Positions 1-9,084 of a stretch of DNA of 51,973 nt are shown in pieces. Below the pieces are notes generated by a model. It ran no database searches and had not been told where the DNA came from. It saw only the letters and a program-made list of their open reading frames with translations. The position numbers and the translations under genes were made by a program. Position 1 is the stretch's first letter, and each line of letters starts with the position of its first letter. This DNA comes from Cytophagaceae bacterium (GTDB lineage: Bacteria; Bacteroidota; Bacteroidia; Cytophagales; Cytophagaceae): positions 1-51,973 of the forward strand of contig JALONM010000018.1 in NCBI GenBank assembly GCA_025454925.1, read 5' to 3'.

Positions 1-208
1 CCTCATCAGGCAAAGTGCCAGCTGCCGGACAATTGGGAGCGGTCAGGGTCATCATGACAAAAACGTTATTCACCGGAAAAACGGTAATTTCATAAATCAA
101 TCCCAGCTCATAAATATTTACGGGTATTTCCGGATCGTACACCAACTTGATCTTCTCCAGACACGCTTCCCGAAGGGCTTCTTCCTGCAATTTTCTTTCT
201 TCGTCCAT
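1..208 (-). CDS. DUF59/MIP18-family Fe-S assembly protein (SufT/PaaD-like), 3' end outside window
   Basis: The reverse strand is open from an ATG at 208 to the window edge and gives 69 residues. They start MDEERKLQEEALREAC and contain VYDPEIPVNIYELGLIYEI and TLTAPNCPAAGTLPDE. The D-P-E-I-P-V-x-I-x-x-L-G-L-I-Y signature and the conserved T-x-x-x-C-P Cys are those of the DUF59/MIP18 family, which acts in Fe-S cluster assembly or transfer and often ends suf operons in Bacteroidota. The gene starts 13 nt after the sufE stop, so it is very likely the last or a late gene of the suf operon. The C-terminus is missing only because the window ends. Family assignment is firm; the exact step in cluster delivery is inferred. 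Confidence 0.88.
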   Translation of the reverse strand, partial: MDEERKLQEEALREACLEKIKLVYDPEIPVNIYELGLIYEITVFPVNNVFVMMTLTAPNCPAAGTLPDE

Positions 209-221
209 AGGCTTTATCGGT

Positions 222-653
222 TCAATTTGACAAGGAGTCCAGTTTGGATTTATATGCCAAGGCATGCAATTTCATATTCTTAACCATGGACGACAATCCG
301 TTGGAACGCGTCATGGAAAGATGCTGACGCATCCCTATCTTTTCAATAAAATATGGTTCTACCTGAATGATTTCATCGGGGGTTCTACCTGAGTAGGTCT
401 TCAGCAACAAACTGATTAATCCCTTTACGATGATGGCGTCACTGTCGGCCTCAAAAAATACCTGCCGGCCTTCTAATCTTGATACCATCCAAACTTTGGA
501 TTGACACCCTCTTATCAAATGAGCATCCAACTTAAACTCTTCAGCGAGTCCGGGAATTTTTTTTCCCAGCTCAATGATGTAGGCATATTTATCATCCCAT
601 TCCTCCATCAGAGAAAAGTCATCAATGATTGTATCTTGTATTGAATCGTTCAT
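222..653 (-). CDS. sufE: SufE cysteine desulfurase activator / sulfur acceptor
   Basis: The product is about 143 residues, the usual SufE length. It takes persulfide sulfur from SufS onto an active-site Cys and passes it to the SufBCD scaffold. The motif LIRGCQSKVWM carries that Cys. The ORF is open upstream to a TTG at 686, but the first ATG (653, protein starting MNDSIQDT) fits the family N-terminus better, so 653 is chosen. It lies between sufS (51 nt upstream with this start) and the DUF59 gene (13 nt downstream) in the suf operon. No residue typical of the family appears to be lost. Confidence 0.93.
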   Translation of the reverse strand: MNDSIQDTIIDDFSLMEEWDDKYAYIIELGKKIPGLAEEFKLDAHLIRGCQSKVWMVSRLEGRQVFFEADSDAIIVKGLISLLLKTYSGRTPDEIIQVEPYFIEKIGMRQHLSMTRSNGLSSMVKNMKLHALAYKSKLDSLSN

Positions 654-704
654 GAGTTGTATGAAACCTATTGACTTTGATTGCAATCAAAGTCGGTAGC
701 CCTA

Positions 705-1937
705 TTATTTTAACATTTTAATCGACTTCTTCAAGGCTAATTCCAGCGCATCAATTTCTTCACGGGTATTGTATATTGCAAAGGAAGCCCTGCTGGTACC
801 TTTCAAGCCCATGCGATGCATAAGAGGCATCGTGCAGTGGTGGCCGGTTCGAATGGCAATTCCTGCCTGGTCCAGCAAAATACCAAGGTCCTGGTGATGC
901 ACTCCTTCCACTATAAAAGAGCAAATGCTTACCTTGTTTTTGGCTGTGCCTATCAATTTTATTTCCGGAAATTGAAGAAGTCGTTCAGTGGCATACTGAA
1001 GCAAATCATCTTCGTGTGCACGAATAGATTCTTTTCCGATTTTATTGATAAATCGAATGGACTCTGCCAGCGCAATAGTATCGGCGATGTTAGGAGTACC
1101 GGCTTCAAATTTATAGGGTAGCTCATTGGTGGTAAAACCATCGTAGCGCACCTCTCCTATCATTTCTCCCCCGCCCATATAGGGTGGCATTTCAAGCAGT
1201 AATTCTTTTCTGCCATACATTACCCCAATACCTGTAGGCCCGTATATTTTGTGACCCGAGAAAACAAAGAAATCCAATTTCCATTCTTCTACATTAATAT
1301 CGAGATGTGAGGCCGATTGTGCACCATCTACAACAACGATTGCTCCTACTTGGTGAGCGGCCTCCGTAATATGCTGAATGGGATTGACGGTACCCAAGGC
1401 ATTGGAAGCATGGACCACCGATACGATTTTGGTTTTTTCAGAAAGAAGAGAATGAAATGCCTGAATGTCGAGTTCACCGGCTTCGTTAATAGGAATGATT
1501 TTTAGCGTGGCTTCTTTTTCGGTTGCCAACATTTGCCAGGGAACCATATTAGAATGGTGTTCCATGGCCGACACCAGAATTTCATCCCCTTTGCGCACCC
1601 GTTGTTTGCCAATGGTAGCCGCAATCAGATTAATACCTTCTGTGGTTCCTCGAGTGAAAATTACTTCTTCCCTATGTCTTGCTCCAATAAACTGACGTAC
1701 CTCGTCGCGGGTTGTCTCGAACGCCATGGTAGCGCGCTCTGCAAGCGTATGAATGCCTCTGTGAATATTGGCATTGTCATTTTTATAATATGCCACCAAT
1801 GCTTCGATGACTGAAGCTGGCTTTTGCGTGGTAGCAGCATTATCGAGGTATACGAGAGGCTTTCCATGTACTTGCTGATGCAGTACAGGAAATTGTTCAC
1901 GTATGGCTTTAATATCGATCACTTCCATTTGTTGCAT
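705..1937 (-). CDS. sufS: SufS cysteine desulfurase (class V aminotransferase fold, PLP)
   Basis: A 410-residue, full-length group II cysteine desulfurase. It removes sulfur from L-cysteine to give alanine and an enzyme persulfide. Visible motifs are YLDNAATTQKP near the N-terminus, the PLP-contact stretch AMEHHSNMVPWQ, the PLP Schiff-base Lys in FSGHKIYGPTGIGV, and the catalytic Cys in RTGHHCTMPLM near the C-terminus, where SufS proteins have a short loop. The ORF begins MQQMEVIDIKAIREQFP; either Met1 (1937) or Met4 (1928) could start it. It lies 72 nt downstream of sufD and upstream of sufE, its partner. Confidence 0.97.
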   Translation of the reverse strand: MQQMEVIDIKAIREQFPVLHQQVHGKPLVYLDNAATTQKPASVIEALVAYYKNDNANIHRGIHTLAERATMAFETTRDEVRQFIGARHREEVIFTRGTTEGINLIAATIGKQRVRKGDEILVSAMEHHSNMVPWQMLATEKEATLKIIPINEAGELDIQAFHSLLSEKTKIVSVVHASNALGTVNPIQHITEAAHQVGAIVVVDGAQSASHLDINVEEWKLDFFVFSGHKIYGPTGIGVMYGRKELLLEMPPYMGGGEMIGEVRYDGFTTNELPYKFEAGTPNIADTIALAESIRFINKIGKESIRAHEDDLLQYATERLLQFPEIKLIGTAKNKVSICSFIVEGVHHQDLGILLDQAGIAIRTGHHCTMPLMHRMGLKGTSRASFAIYNTREEIDALELALKKSIKMLK

Positions 1938-2009
1938 AAGCCATCCTTATAGTAAAATAAACAAGTGTTTGGCTATAGATAGTTCCAAAAAGGGAAAAGT
2001 ACAATACTA

Positions 2010-3257
2010 TTATTTCAGCAAGCGCTTTTCAATTGCTTCCAGAAGCAATGCCCGCAAATCATCGAACTCTACTTTTTCCAGAATATCATTGGCAAAGGCT
2101 TGCATAAGCAACGCTTTGGCTTGTTCTTCTCCAATACCACGGGCTCTCATGTAAAATAAGGCCGACTCGTCGAGCTGACCGGTAGTAGCACCGTGAGAAC
2201 ACTTTACATCGTCGGCAAAAATTTCCAACTGTGGTTTGGTGTTAATTTTTGCATCCTGACTTAACAATACATTTTTATTGGACTGAAAAGCATTGGTTTT
2301 TTGAGCGTCCTGACGAACAAAAATTTTACCGTTGAATACCCCCGTAGAAGAGCCATCGAGGATTCCTTTATACAATTCATTGCTGAAACAATGCGGTACC
2401 GCGTGATCGGCAATGGTATGGTTATCTATATGTTGTTCCCCACCCGACATATACAAGCCATACATGTGTCCTTCGGAATGTGGTGCTTTAAATATCAAAT
2501 GAAAATTATTTCGAATTAAAGTCCCTTGTAAGCTAATGGTAACGCTGTGTGAAGTACTTTTACCCAAGTGCACCACTTCTGTCGTTCCCACATGATGGGC
2601 ATCTCCTGTATCTTGTTGTATTTTATAATAGGAAAGATGCGCATCCTGCTCTAATAAAGCCTGGGTAAAGTTATTCGAAAATGAACTCAGCGACCCAAAT
2701 GTGTGAAAACTTTCTATTAGGCTAAGTCTGGCATTTTTTTCTACATGAACCAACAAGCGTGAAGCGGAGAATACCTGTTTCTGAGAGGCATCCAAAAGAT
2801 GTACGAGGTGAACTGGCTTGTCTAAGGATTTTCCGGCAGGCAAACGCAAGACAATGGGATCATCGCTGACAGCCACATTGAGCTGAGTCAAAGGATCTTG
2901 CTGAGCCAGGGAAGGTGCGTTCCAGAAACTATTCTGAATACTTTCTGGGGCTGCCGACAGACGGGATACCTGAATAGTGTCTGGTAGTTGATGACTGCTC
3001 AACTCTCCATTCACTAAAATGATGGTATAGGCATCTACACGATTTAGAATTTCCAATCCCGGAACCTGGATCGTAGTATTTTTTATCACCTGAAAATTCT
3101 GGGAATCCAGATTTTGCAGACTGGTATATTTCCATTCTTCATCTTTCAGTCCGGGCAATCCAGATTTTTCCAGCGCATTCCAAGCGGAGGTACGCTGTTC
3201 TATCCAATTTTGCTGAGCCTGAAAGGCTGGCTTTAAGGCTTGTAAAAGTGTACTCAT
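2010..3257 (-). CDS. sufD: SufD scaffold subunit
   Basis: A 415-residue protein paralogous to SufB. It forms the SufBC2D scaffold on which Fe-S clusters are built. The C-terminal half has the beta-helix pattern of the SufBD core, including IFVRQDAQKTNAFQSNKNVL, the segment KINTKPQLEIFADDVKCSHGAT, and the Gly-Gln-Leu-Asp-Glu element that follows. The N-terminal region (WIEQRTSAWNALEKSGLPG...DEEWKYTSL) is also typical. It starts 7 nt after the sufC stop, so translation is probably coupled. Its position between sufC and sufS is the common Bacteroidota order. Confidence 0.95.
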   Translation of the reverse strand: MSTLLQALKPAFQAQQNWIEQRTSAWNALEKSGLPGLKDEEWKYTSLQNLDSQNFQVIKNTTIQVPGLEILNRVDAYTIILVNGELSSHQLPDTIQVSRLSAAPESIQNSFWNAPSLAQQDPLTQLNVAVSDDPIVLRLPAGKSLDKPVHLVHLLDASQKQVFSASRLLVHVEKNARLSLIESFHTFGSLSSFSNNFTQALLEQDAHLSYYKIQQDTGDAHHVGTTEVVHLGKSTSHSVTISLQGTLIRNNFHLIFKAPHSEGHMYGLYMSGGEQHIDNHTIADHAVPHCFSNELYKGILDGSSTGVFNGKIFVRQDAQKTNAFQSNKNVLLSQDAKINTKPQLEIFADDVKCSHGATTGQLDESALFYMRARGIGEEQAKALLMQAFANDILEKVEFDDLRALLLEAIEKRLLK

Positions 3258-3264
3258 GCTCGTT

Positions 3265-4020
3265 TTAAACGGTTACGTTTTCTGCTTTAATCCAATCGTA
3301 TCCTTTTTCTTCCAGCTCCAATGCCAGTTCCTTAGGACCCGTTTTTACAATGCGACCATTGTACAAAACATGCACAAAATCAGGTACTATATAATCCAGC
3401 AATCGTTGGTAGTGCGTAACCACAATAACAGCGTTTTCGCTGGTCTTTAATTTATTAACCCCATTGGCCACAATTCTCAAGGCATCGATATCCAGGCCGG
3501 AATCGGTTTCGTCGAGCACAGCCAGTTTGGGTTCCAGCATAGCCATTTGAAATATTTCGTTTCTTTTTTTCTCTCCTCCGGAAAAACCTTCATTGAGCGA
3601 ACGTTTCAGTAAGGACTGATCAATTTCTACCAATTCCATTTTTTCCTTCATGAGTCGAAGAAAAGAAGGGGCGTCCAACGGATCTAAGCCTCTGTACTTG
3701 CGTACTTCATTTACCGCGGTTTTCATAAAGTTGATCGTACTTACACCTGGTATTTCTACCGGGTATTGAAAAGCAAGAAAAACACCTTCTCTGGCCCTGT
3801 CTTCCGGGCTTAATTCCAGTAATTCTTTTCCAAGAAAATCTACAGAACCACCTGTAATTTCATAGTCTTCTCTTCCAGCCAGCACCGATGCCAGTGTACT
3901 TTTTCCGGCACCGTTAGGTCCCATGATCGCATGCACTTCGCCTGCTTTCACTTCGAGGTGTAAGCCTTTCAGTATTTGTTTGCCATCTACCGAGGCTTGG
4001 AGGTTATTGATCTTTAACAT
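3265..4020 (-). CDS. sufC: SufC Fe-S assembly ATPase
   Basis: A 251-residue ABC-type ATPase that drives conformational change in the SufBCD scaffold. The Walker A GPNGAGKST lies near residues 34-42. The SufC-type signature FSGGEKKRNEIFQ, Walker B LAVLDETDSGLD (with the D-E-T-D-S-G-L-D form typical of SufC) and a switch His in VVTHYQRLL are all visible. It follows sufB by about 50 nt and precedes sufD by 7 nt. Nothing is unusual for the family. Confidence 0.97.
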   Translation of the reverse strand: MLKINNLQASVDGKQILKGLHLEVKAGEVHAIMGPNGAGKSTLASVLAGREDYEITGGSVDFLGKELLELSPEDRAREGVFLAFQYPVEIPGVSTINFMKTAVNEVRKYRGLDPLDAPSFLRLMKEKMELVEIDQSLLKRSLNEGFSGGEKKRNEIFQMAMLEPKLAVLDETDSGLDIDALRIVANGVNKLKTSENAVIVVTHYQRLLDYIVPDFVHVLYNGRIVKTGPKELALELEEKGYDWIKAENVTV

Positions 4021-4070
4021 ATACTTTATGAAAATGCCTTTTAAATGAGGCGCTCGAAAACTTTAAATTA

Positions 4071-5516
4071 TTATCCTACACTTCCTTCTAAACTTACTGC
4101 TAATAGCTTTTGTGCTTCTACAGCAAATTCCATTGGAAGTTGATTCAGTACTTCTTTACAATAGCCGTTTACAATCATTGCCACAGCTTGCTCAGTATCG
4201 AGTCCGCGTTGGTTGCAATAAAAGATCTGGTCTTCTCCGATTTTAGAAGTAGTAGCTTCGTGCTCCACCGTAGCGGTAGAGTTATCGACTTCTATGTATG
4301 GAAATGTGTGTGCTCCGCACTGATCGCCCATAAGAAGGGAATCGCATTGTGAAAAGTTACGTGCGTTATCAGCACGTTTACTTACTTTTACCAATCCACG
4401 ATACGAGTTTTGGCTTCTCCCAGCAGAAATCCCTTTGGATACGATACGACTGCGTGTATTTTTTCCAAGGTGAATCATTTTGGTACCTGTATCGGCCTGC
4501 TGCATGTTGTTGGTTACAGCCACCGAATAAAATTCTCCTACAGAATGATCTCCTTTAAGAATTACAGAAGGATATTTCCAGGTAATAGCAGACCCTGTTT
4601 CCACTTGTGTCCAGGAAATTTTAGCGTGGGCTCCGGCACAAATACCTCTCTTGGTTACGAAATTGTAGATTCCACCTTTGCCGTCCTTATCACCAGGATA
4701 CCAGTTTTGAACGGTAGAATATTTTATTTCGCTTTTCTCCATCGCTACGAGCTCTACTACAGCGGCATGCAACTGATTTTCATCGCGCTGCGGAGCGGTG
4801 CAACCTTCCAGATAACTTACATAACTGCCTTCATCGGCGACGATAAGTGTACGCTCAAACTGTCCAGTGCCGGCAGCATTGATTCGGAAATACGTGGAAA
4901 GTTCCATCGGACAACGAACCCCTTTCGGGATGTAGCAAAAGGAGCCATCGGAAAATACTGCGGAGTTTAGAGCGGCGAAGTAATTGTCTGTAGCCGGAAC
5001 AACCGTTCCCAGGTATTTCTTCACTAATTCCGGATGCTCATGCACCGCTTCACTCAAGGAACAAAAAATAATTCCCAGCTCAGCTAATTTATCCTTGAAA
5101 GTGGTTTTAATGGAAATAGAGTCGATAACAGCGTCAACAGCAACCCCCGAAAGGCGCTTTTGCTCGTCGAGACTAATGCCTAACTTTTCGAATGTAGCCA
5201 ACAATTCCGGATCTACTTCATCCAAACTATTGAGTTGCTTCTTAGGCTTGGGTGCGGAGTAATAAATAATATCCTGGAAGTTAATTGCCGGATATTGAAC
5301 ATTAGGCCATGCAGGCGCTTCCATTTTTTGCCAAAGGGCAAAGGCTTTCAGCCTCCATTGCAGCAACCAATCTGGTTCGTTCTTTTTATTAGATATAAAG
5401 CGTACTATGTCCTCGTTCAGCCCTTTCGGAGCTGAATCGTTCTCCAGAGGTGTCACAAACCCGTATTTATACTCCGAGGAGGTGACCTCTTCCAGAACCT
5501 TCAAACTATCTCCCAT
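4071..5516 (-). CDS. sufB: SufB scaffold subunit
   Basis: A 481-residue SufB, the first gene of the suf operon. It carries nascent Fe-S clusters in the SufBC2D complex. Diagnostic stretches include [66 protein letters not shown] and the C-terminal [15 protein letters not shown] and [20 protein letters not shown]. The start [11 protein letters not shown] at 5516 is the only ATG near the expected N-terminus. The 96-nt gap upstream holds a possible -7 element and a palindromic candidate operator (listed separately). Confidence 0.97.
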   Translation of the reverse strand: MGDSLKVLEEVTSSEYKYGFVTPLENDSAPKGLNEDIVRFISNKKNEPDWLLQWRLKAFALWQKMEAPAWPNVQYPAINFQDIIYYSAPKPKKQLNSLDEVDPELLATFEKLGISLDEQKRLSGVAVDAVIDSISIKTTFKDKLAELGIIFCSLSEAVHEHPELVKKYLGTVVPATDNYFAALNSAVFSDGSFCYIPKGVRCPMELSTYFRINAAGTGQFERTLIVADEGSYVSYLEGCTAPQRDENQLHAAVVELVAMEKSEIKYSTVQNWYPGDKDGKGGIYNFVTKRGICAGAHAKISWTQVETGSAITWKYPSVILKGDHSVGEFYSVAVTNNMQQADTGTKMIHLGKNTRSRIVSKGISAGRSQNSYRGLVKVSKRADNARNFSQCDSLLMGDQCGAHTFPYIEVDNSTATVEHEATTSKIGEDQIFYCNQRGLDTEQAVAMIVNGYCKEVLNQLPMEFAVEAQKLLAVSLEGSVG

Positions 5517-5528
5517 ATCAGATTCTAA

Positions 5529-5545
5529 TTTAGACTAAGTCCAAA
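5529..5545. promoter_or_regulatory. Palindromic candidate operator in the suf leader
   Basis: TTTAGACTAAGTCCAAA is an 8+1+8 inverted repeat with one mismatched pair. It lies between a candidate -7 element (5554-5561) and the sufB start at 5516. Its half-sites, TTTAGACT and AGTCCAAA, are almost the same as those of the palindrome upstream of the DtxR-family regulator at 25086 (TTTAGATT and AGTCTAAA); the spacing differs by 1 nt. A repressor site here would lie at or just after the transcription start. Binding is inferred. Confidence 0.45.
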
Positions 5546-5553
5546 TGACTTTA

Positions 5554-5561
5554 CAAAAATA
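5554..5561 (-). promoter_or_regulatory. Candidate -7 element of the suf operon
   Basis: On the minus strand TATTTTTG matches the Bacteroidota -7 consensus TAnnTTTG exactly, 38 nt upstream of the sufB ATG. No TTG is seen at the usual distance upstream, so only half of the promoter is supported. Confidence 0.4.
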
Positions 5562-5612
5562 GAACATTTTCGATAAGGATAGGTTCAGATAACAAAATAT
5601 TTTAACTAAGAA

Positions 5613-8297
5613 TTATTCTTTGTTGCGAATTACTCTTGCTAGCAACTTTTCTATTGGAAGTAAAGCTATCGCAATTAATACCTTGACAATGAAATCAATA
5701 ACTGGAGAAATCTTAATATTGATGACATTTTCAGCTACGGTAGACAAAAACTCTACCGTAACAACGAGGGTCAATAATGTTAATAACTTAGTAAAAATCT
5801 GATTGCCAATTTGTTTTCTAGAAAGTTGAACAGTGAGAAACCAAAGACTTCCAAAAACCAGCACTTCTATGAGATAAAACCACCAAGTTTGCCAATAGGG
5901 TGTCAGAATTCTGAAATCGACAGGTTCTAATTCAGCTTCTTGGCCAAAAATATTCTTCACTTTAACACTCAGTTTGTATTTTCCAGGGTTAAGAAATCTT
6001 AGAAGCACAGAATTTTCTGAAGACCCATTTGACCAATTGTCTTGAAGACCATCTATTCTGTATTGATATTCGATATGATCGGGATTATAGTAGTCTGGAC
6101 TTGAAAAATAAAAATTAAGGTTATTGTTATCGTAATTCAGCCGTATGTTTTGCGTTTCAATGCCAGTGCCATTTTCATCTAAAATAGAGGCAAGCAAAAC
6201 CCTGGGGCGATGTACCATATTATATTCACGACGTACATTTAAACTATAGAGTTCATCTTCCTTGGTGATTATCCAAATTAATCCTTTGGTTTCGTCGTAC
6301 AAAAGATTCCTAATGGCAGGAAACATACTTACATACGGGACGTTCTTGATATCCTTCAGATCTTCTCCTAAAACTTTCCATCGATTATTTTTAGAAAACC
6401 ACACGATATCCGATTGCTTATAGATGATTTGATCGTGCTCCCCGAATTGCTCATCCATGGATGGGTCGGGAATTAATTTACCAGAGGTAGTATCGTAATA
6501 AAAGAATTGACCGGATAAGTAGATGTATACTTTCTTATATAAATGCAAGAGCATTATGTTATCCGAAAATGGGTTTTCAACGGAAAATTCTTCAATGTCA
6601 TCCACGACACTGCCTACCACGCGCACTTTATACAATTTATCCGTTCCTGAAAGCCAAAGATTTCCTGCATCGTCTTCTACAATAGAGGATATAGGTTGCT
6701 TAACAAAATCAAAAAGAGATTGCTTGACCCATTGATTGCCGGATTTAACATAGGCCAACACACTTCCCTCACTGGTGCCGGCGTACATGATTTTATTTTG
6801 TTCCGAGCCGTACAAATGTTTGATGTTGTCGCTCCCGATGTTAATGACTTTATCCCCATTAATCAGAAAGATACCTCGGTTTGTCCCTGCCCACAGCTGA
6901 TTATCGTAGACCATCATTTGCTCACATTTGAGCTCTGGTGTTTCCAGTTTTTTATACTCAAAAGAGGCTAATTGAGATCCTGACTTAATAATGGATTTGT
7001 TCTGCGAGAAAGGAGCAACAGGCGATGCCGGAGCATTAACGTTCTTTTCTTCTTTGGCAGGTTCTGAATTTTTCTTGTCCTGATCTTTGGGGTTTTTCTT
7101 TCGATGAAAAATTTGAAGTAAATTCTTCTTACGTTGCTGTCTTGTTTTTTCAGCGATAGACTCGTTCATAATAGGTGCATCGTCTGAAACCAGTGTGAAC
7201 GATTTCTTTTGGAGCTTATAGGTAGCCACGGTGTTTACTTGATACGATTTGGGTGCGGCCAGAAATATGCCTTCATTCGTGCCAACATACAACTGATTTC
7301 CATGCCACTGAACGTTATTAATATGCCCTTCTAGACCAACGAAATTTGAAAAACAACGATAAGGTAACTCAGAGTCCATTCTGGAAAGTCCATATTCATG
7401 AGCAATCCATGCCCCTCCGCTTTGATCGTTTCCAATGGCATAGATTTCATTGTCAGGCAACCCAGAAAACAAGTGCAACAAGGTGATGGTTTTACCTGTT
7501 GAGGGATGAATCAGAAGACAACCCGCTTTTACAGTGGAAAGTAACATCGCCCCTGAATGAAGAAGTATGCCATCGGTAAGCTGTCCTTGTTTTAAATGCA
7601 TCGAATCTTGTACTGGAAGGACCGATAGCTTTGCATTGTTCCAGGAATAAAGGCGGGAGTTGGCAGTAGCGATGATATCGGTCGCGCCTACTGACAGAGA
7701 AAACAGAACATAATCGCTTAAAACAGGAAGGCTGCTCGTGCGCAGATTTCCTTTATCCCAGCGCCAAATTCCTGCATCTACTTTTTGTATATGCAACACA
7801 TCGCCAACAACGAAGGCTGATGCAAAGGCTTCCTTCCATTGCGACACCATGCTGACTTCTTTGCGATCGATAGTAAGTATGGAATTCTCGCCAATAAAAT
7901 AGACCTGTTTTTCCGTAGCCAGAATTTTGTTGACATTTTTAATTGGATCGTTGGACTTCGAAAGTGCTTTATACTTAAACTTACCTTGCGCATCCTTACT
8001 CAGGCAACCTGCTGAATTCATGCAACCAACGTACATTACGGAGCTTACCGAATCGAAAAATAAACTATATACTGTGCCGGGAGTAGCAATGAGTTGCCAC
8101 TTTTTACCATCGTATTGAATCAGCCCTTGACGGTTTCCAATATAAATTCGATTTTCTTTATCACAAGCCAACGCATAGTTATCGTTATCTATGTTGGGTA
8201 ACTGTGGCTGAATATTTTTTAGAAAAAAATCACCTTGTTGGGCGAATAAAAATTGAAAATGGCAAAGGGCAAAAATGAGTATTACAAAGCGGATCAT
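5613..8297 (-). CDS. Exported beta-propeller / Y_Y_Y-domain membrane sensor-like protein without output domain
   Basis: An 894-residue protein with a Sec signal peptide (MIRFVILIFALCHFQFLFAQ). Repeated blades of the two-component-regulator propeller type follow (for example RIYIGNRQGLIQYDGKKW, QLYVGTNEGIFLA, QLWAGTNRGIFLINGD), interrupted near residues 370-430 by a Lys/Ala/Pro-rich low-complexity insert. Residues of about 715-795 (NLNFYFSSPDYYNPDHIEYQ, then WSNGS and LNPGKYKLSVKVKN) form a Y_Y_Y domain. The last 100 residues hold about three membrane segments and end in a basic tail. The architecture copies the sensor half of hybrid two-component systems, but no histidine kinase, GGDEF or DNA-binding domain follows. 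Its ligand and partner are unknown. It is separated from sufB by 96 nt and is probably a separate unit. Confidence 0.8.
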   Translation of the reverse strand: MIRFVILIFALCHFQFLFAQQGDFFLKNIQPQLPNIDNDNYALACDKENRIYIGNRQGLIQYDGKKWQLIATPGTVYSLFFDSVSSVMYVGCMNSAGCLSKDAQGKFKYKALSKSNDPIKNVNKILATEKQVYFIGENSILTIDRKEVSMVSQWKEAFASAFVVGDVLHIQKVDAGIWRWDKGNLRTSSLPVLSDYVLFSLSVGATDIIATANSRLYSWNNAKLSVLPVQDSMHLKQGQLTDGILLHSGAMLLSTVKAGCLLIHPSTGKTITLLHLFSGLPDNEIYAIGNDQSGGAWIAHEYGLSRMDSELPYRCFSNFVGLEGHINNVQWHGNQLYVGTNEGIFLAAPKSYQVNTVATYKLQKKSFTLVSDDAPIMNESIAEKTRQQRKKNLLQIFHRKKNPKDQDKKNSEPAKEEKNVNAPASPVAPFSQNKSIIKSGSQLASFEYKKLETPELKCEQMMVYDNQLWAGTNRGIFLINGDKVINIGSDNIKHLYGSEQNKIMYAGTSEGSVLAYVKSGNQWVKQSLFDFVKQPISSIVEDDAGNLWLSGTDKLYKVRVVGSVVDDIEEFSVENPFSDNIMLLHLYKKVYIYLSGQFFYYDTTSGKLIPDPSMDEQFGEHDQIIYKQSDIVWFSKNNRWKVLGEDLKDIKNVPYVSMFPAIRNLLYDETKGLIWIITKEDELYSLNVRREYNMVHRPRVLLASILDENGTGIETQNIRLNYDNNNLNFYFSSPDYYNPDHIEYQYRIDGLQDNWSNGSSENSVLLRFLNPGKYKLSVKVKNIFGQEAELEPVDFRILTPYWQTWWFYLIEVLVFGSLWFLTVQLSRKQIGNQIFTKLLTLLTLVVTVEFLSTVAENVINIKISPVIDFIVKVLIAIALLPIEKLLARVIRNKE

Positions 8298-8383
8298 ATT
8301 CTTCCAGGTATGGCGTTTAAAATACTAAGAAGAATTGAATCTTTAAAACGATCAAATTAAAAATCCGAAAGTATACATCCGTT

Positions 8384-8848
8384 TCAGATCAGTTTAATAT
8401 TTCTGTTAATAGTTTCATCCAGGGAAATAATTGTTTCGGTTCTGTCAATCCCCGATACCTTTTGAATTTTATCATGCAGCACTTCCCTAAGATGCTGTGT
8501 GTCTTTACATATAATTTTCACAAACATACTGTAATTTCCAGTGGTATAATGGACACTCACTACCTCCGGAATTTCTGACAATTCTTTGGCCGCCTGATCG
8601 TAAAAAGTAGATTTCTCCAGGTAAATGCCAAGGAATGCTGTGATATCAAAACCTAATTTGGAATAGTTGATTACTAGGGAGGCTCCTTTTACAACGCCCA
8701 GCTCCTCTAGCTTTTTCATCCGCACGTGAACGGTACCTCCTGAAACGTTGATTTTTTTGGCTATTTCGGTGTAGGGCATCGTAGAATCCTCCATTAAGAG
8801 GGATAGGATTCTAAGGTCGGTGTGGTCAATTTCTAAATTTTCTCCCAT
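8384..8848 (-). CDS. Lrp/AsnC-family transcriptional regulator
   Basis: A 154-residue protein of normal Lrp/AsnC length. The N-terminal winged helix-turn-helix is in DHTDLRILSLLMEDSTMPYT, then EIAKKINVSGGTVHVRMKKL. The C-terminal RAM/AsnC effector-binding domain includes VSVHYTTGNYSMFVKIICKD and the tail VSGIDRTETIISLDETINR. Such proteins sense amino acids and regulate amino-acid metabolism or act globally; the effector cannot be read from the sequence. The upstream region is very AT-rich and contains an imperfect inverted repeat (8932-8966) that could be its own site. Confidence 0.92.
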   Translation of the reverse strand: MGENLEIDHTDLRILSLLMEDSTMPYTEIAKKINVSGGTVHVRMKKLEELGVVKGASLVINYSKLGFDITAFLGIYLEKSTFYDQAAKELSEIPEVVSVHYTTGNYSMFVKIICKDTQHLREVLHDKIQKVSGIDRTETIISLDETINRNIKLI

Positions 8849-8931
8849 GGCGCAAAGGCATTTATTTATTCAATGGCCACCCTTATTTTTTATGAAATTA
8901 ATAAAATTTATTGTAAATCGTTCACTACTTT

Positions 8932-8966
8932 TGAATAAATAAAATAGGGATTTTATTTTTTATTCA
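8932..8966. promoter_or_regulatory. AT-rich imperfect inverted repeat upstream of the Lrp/AsnC gene
   Basis: The arms TGAATAAATAAAAT and ATTTTATTTTTTATTCA flank a short AGGG-containing centre; the right arm has three extra T. AT-rich degenerate palindromes upstream of the regulator's own gene are usual for Lrp-family sites, and this one lies in the divergent intergenic region between the regulator and the gene at 9085. Assignment as an operator is a guess from position and symmetry. Confidence 0.25.
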
Positions 8967-9084
8967 TTTCTTAAATGAAATACGGCTGTTTAAAAAGACA
9001 GTGGTGTGATGTTGTACCCAAAGATAGGATCGTTTGGGGAGTAAATAGTATTTTGTCACTTTATTAGAGTATTGGGATGCCGTC

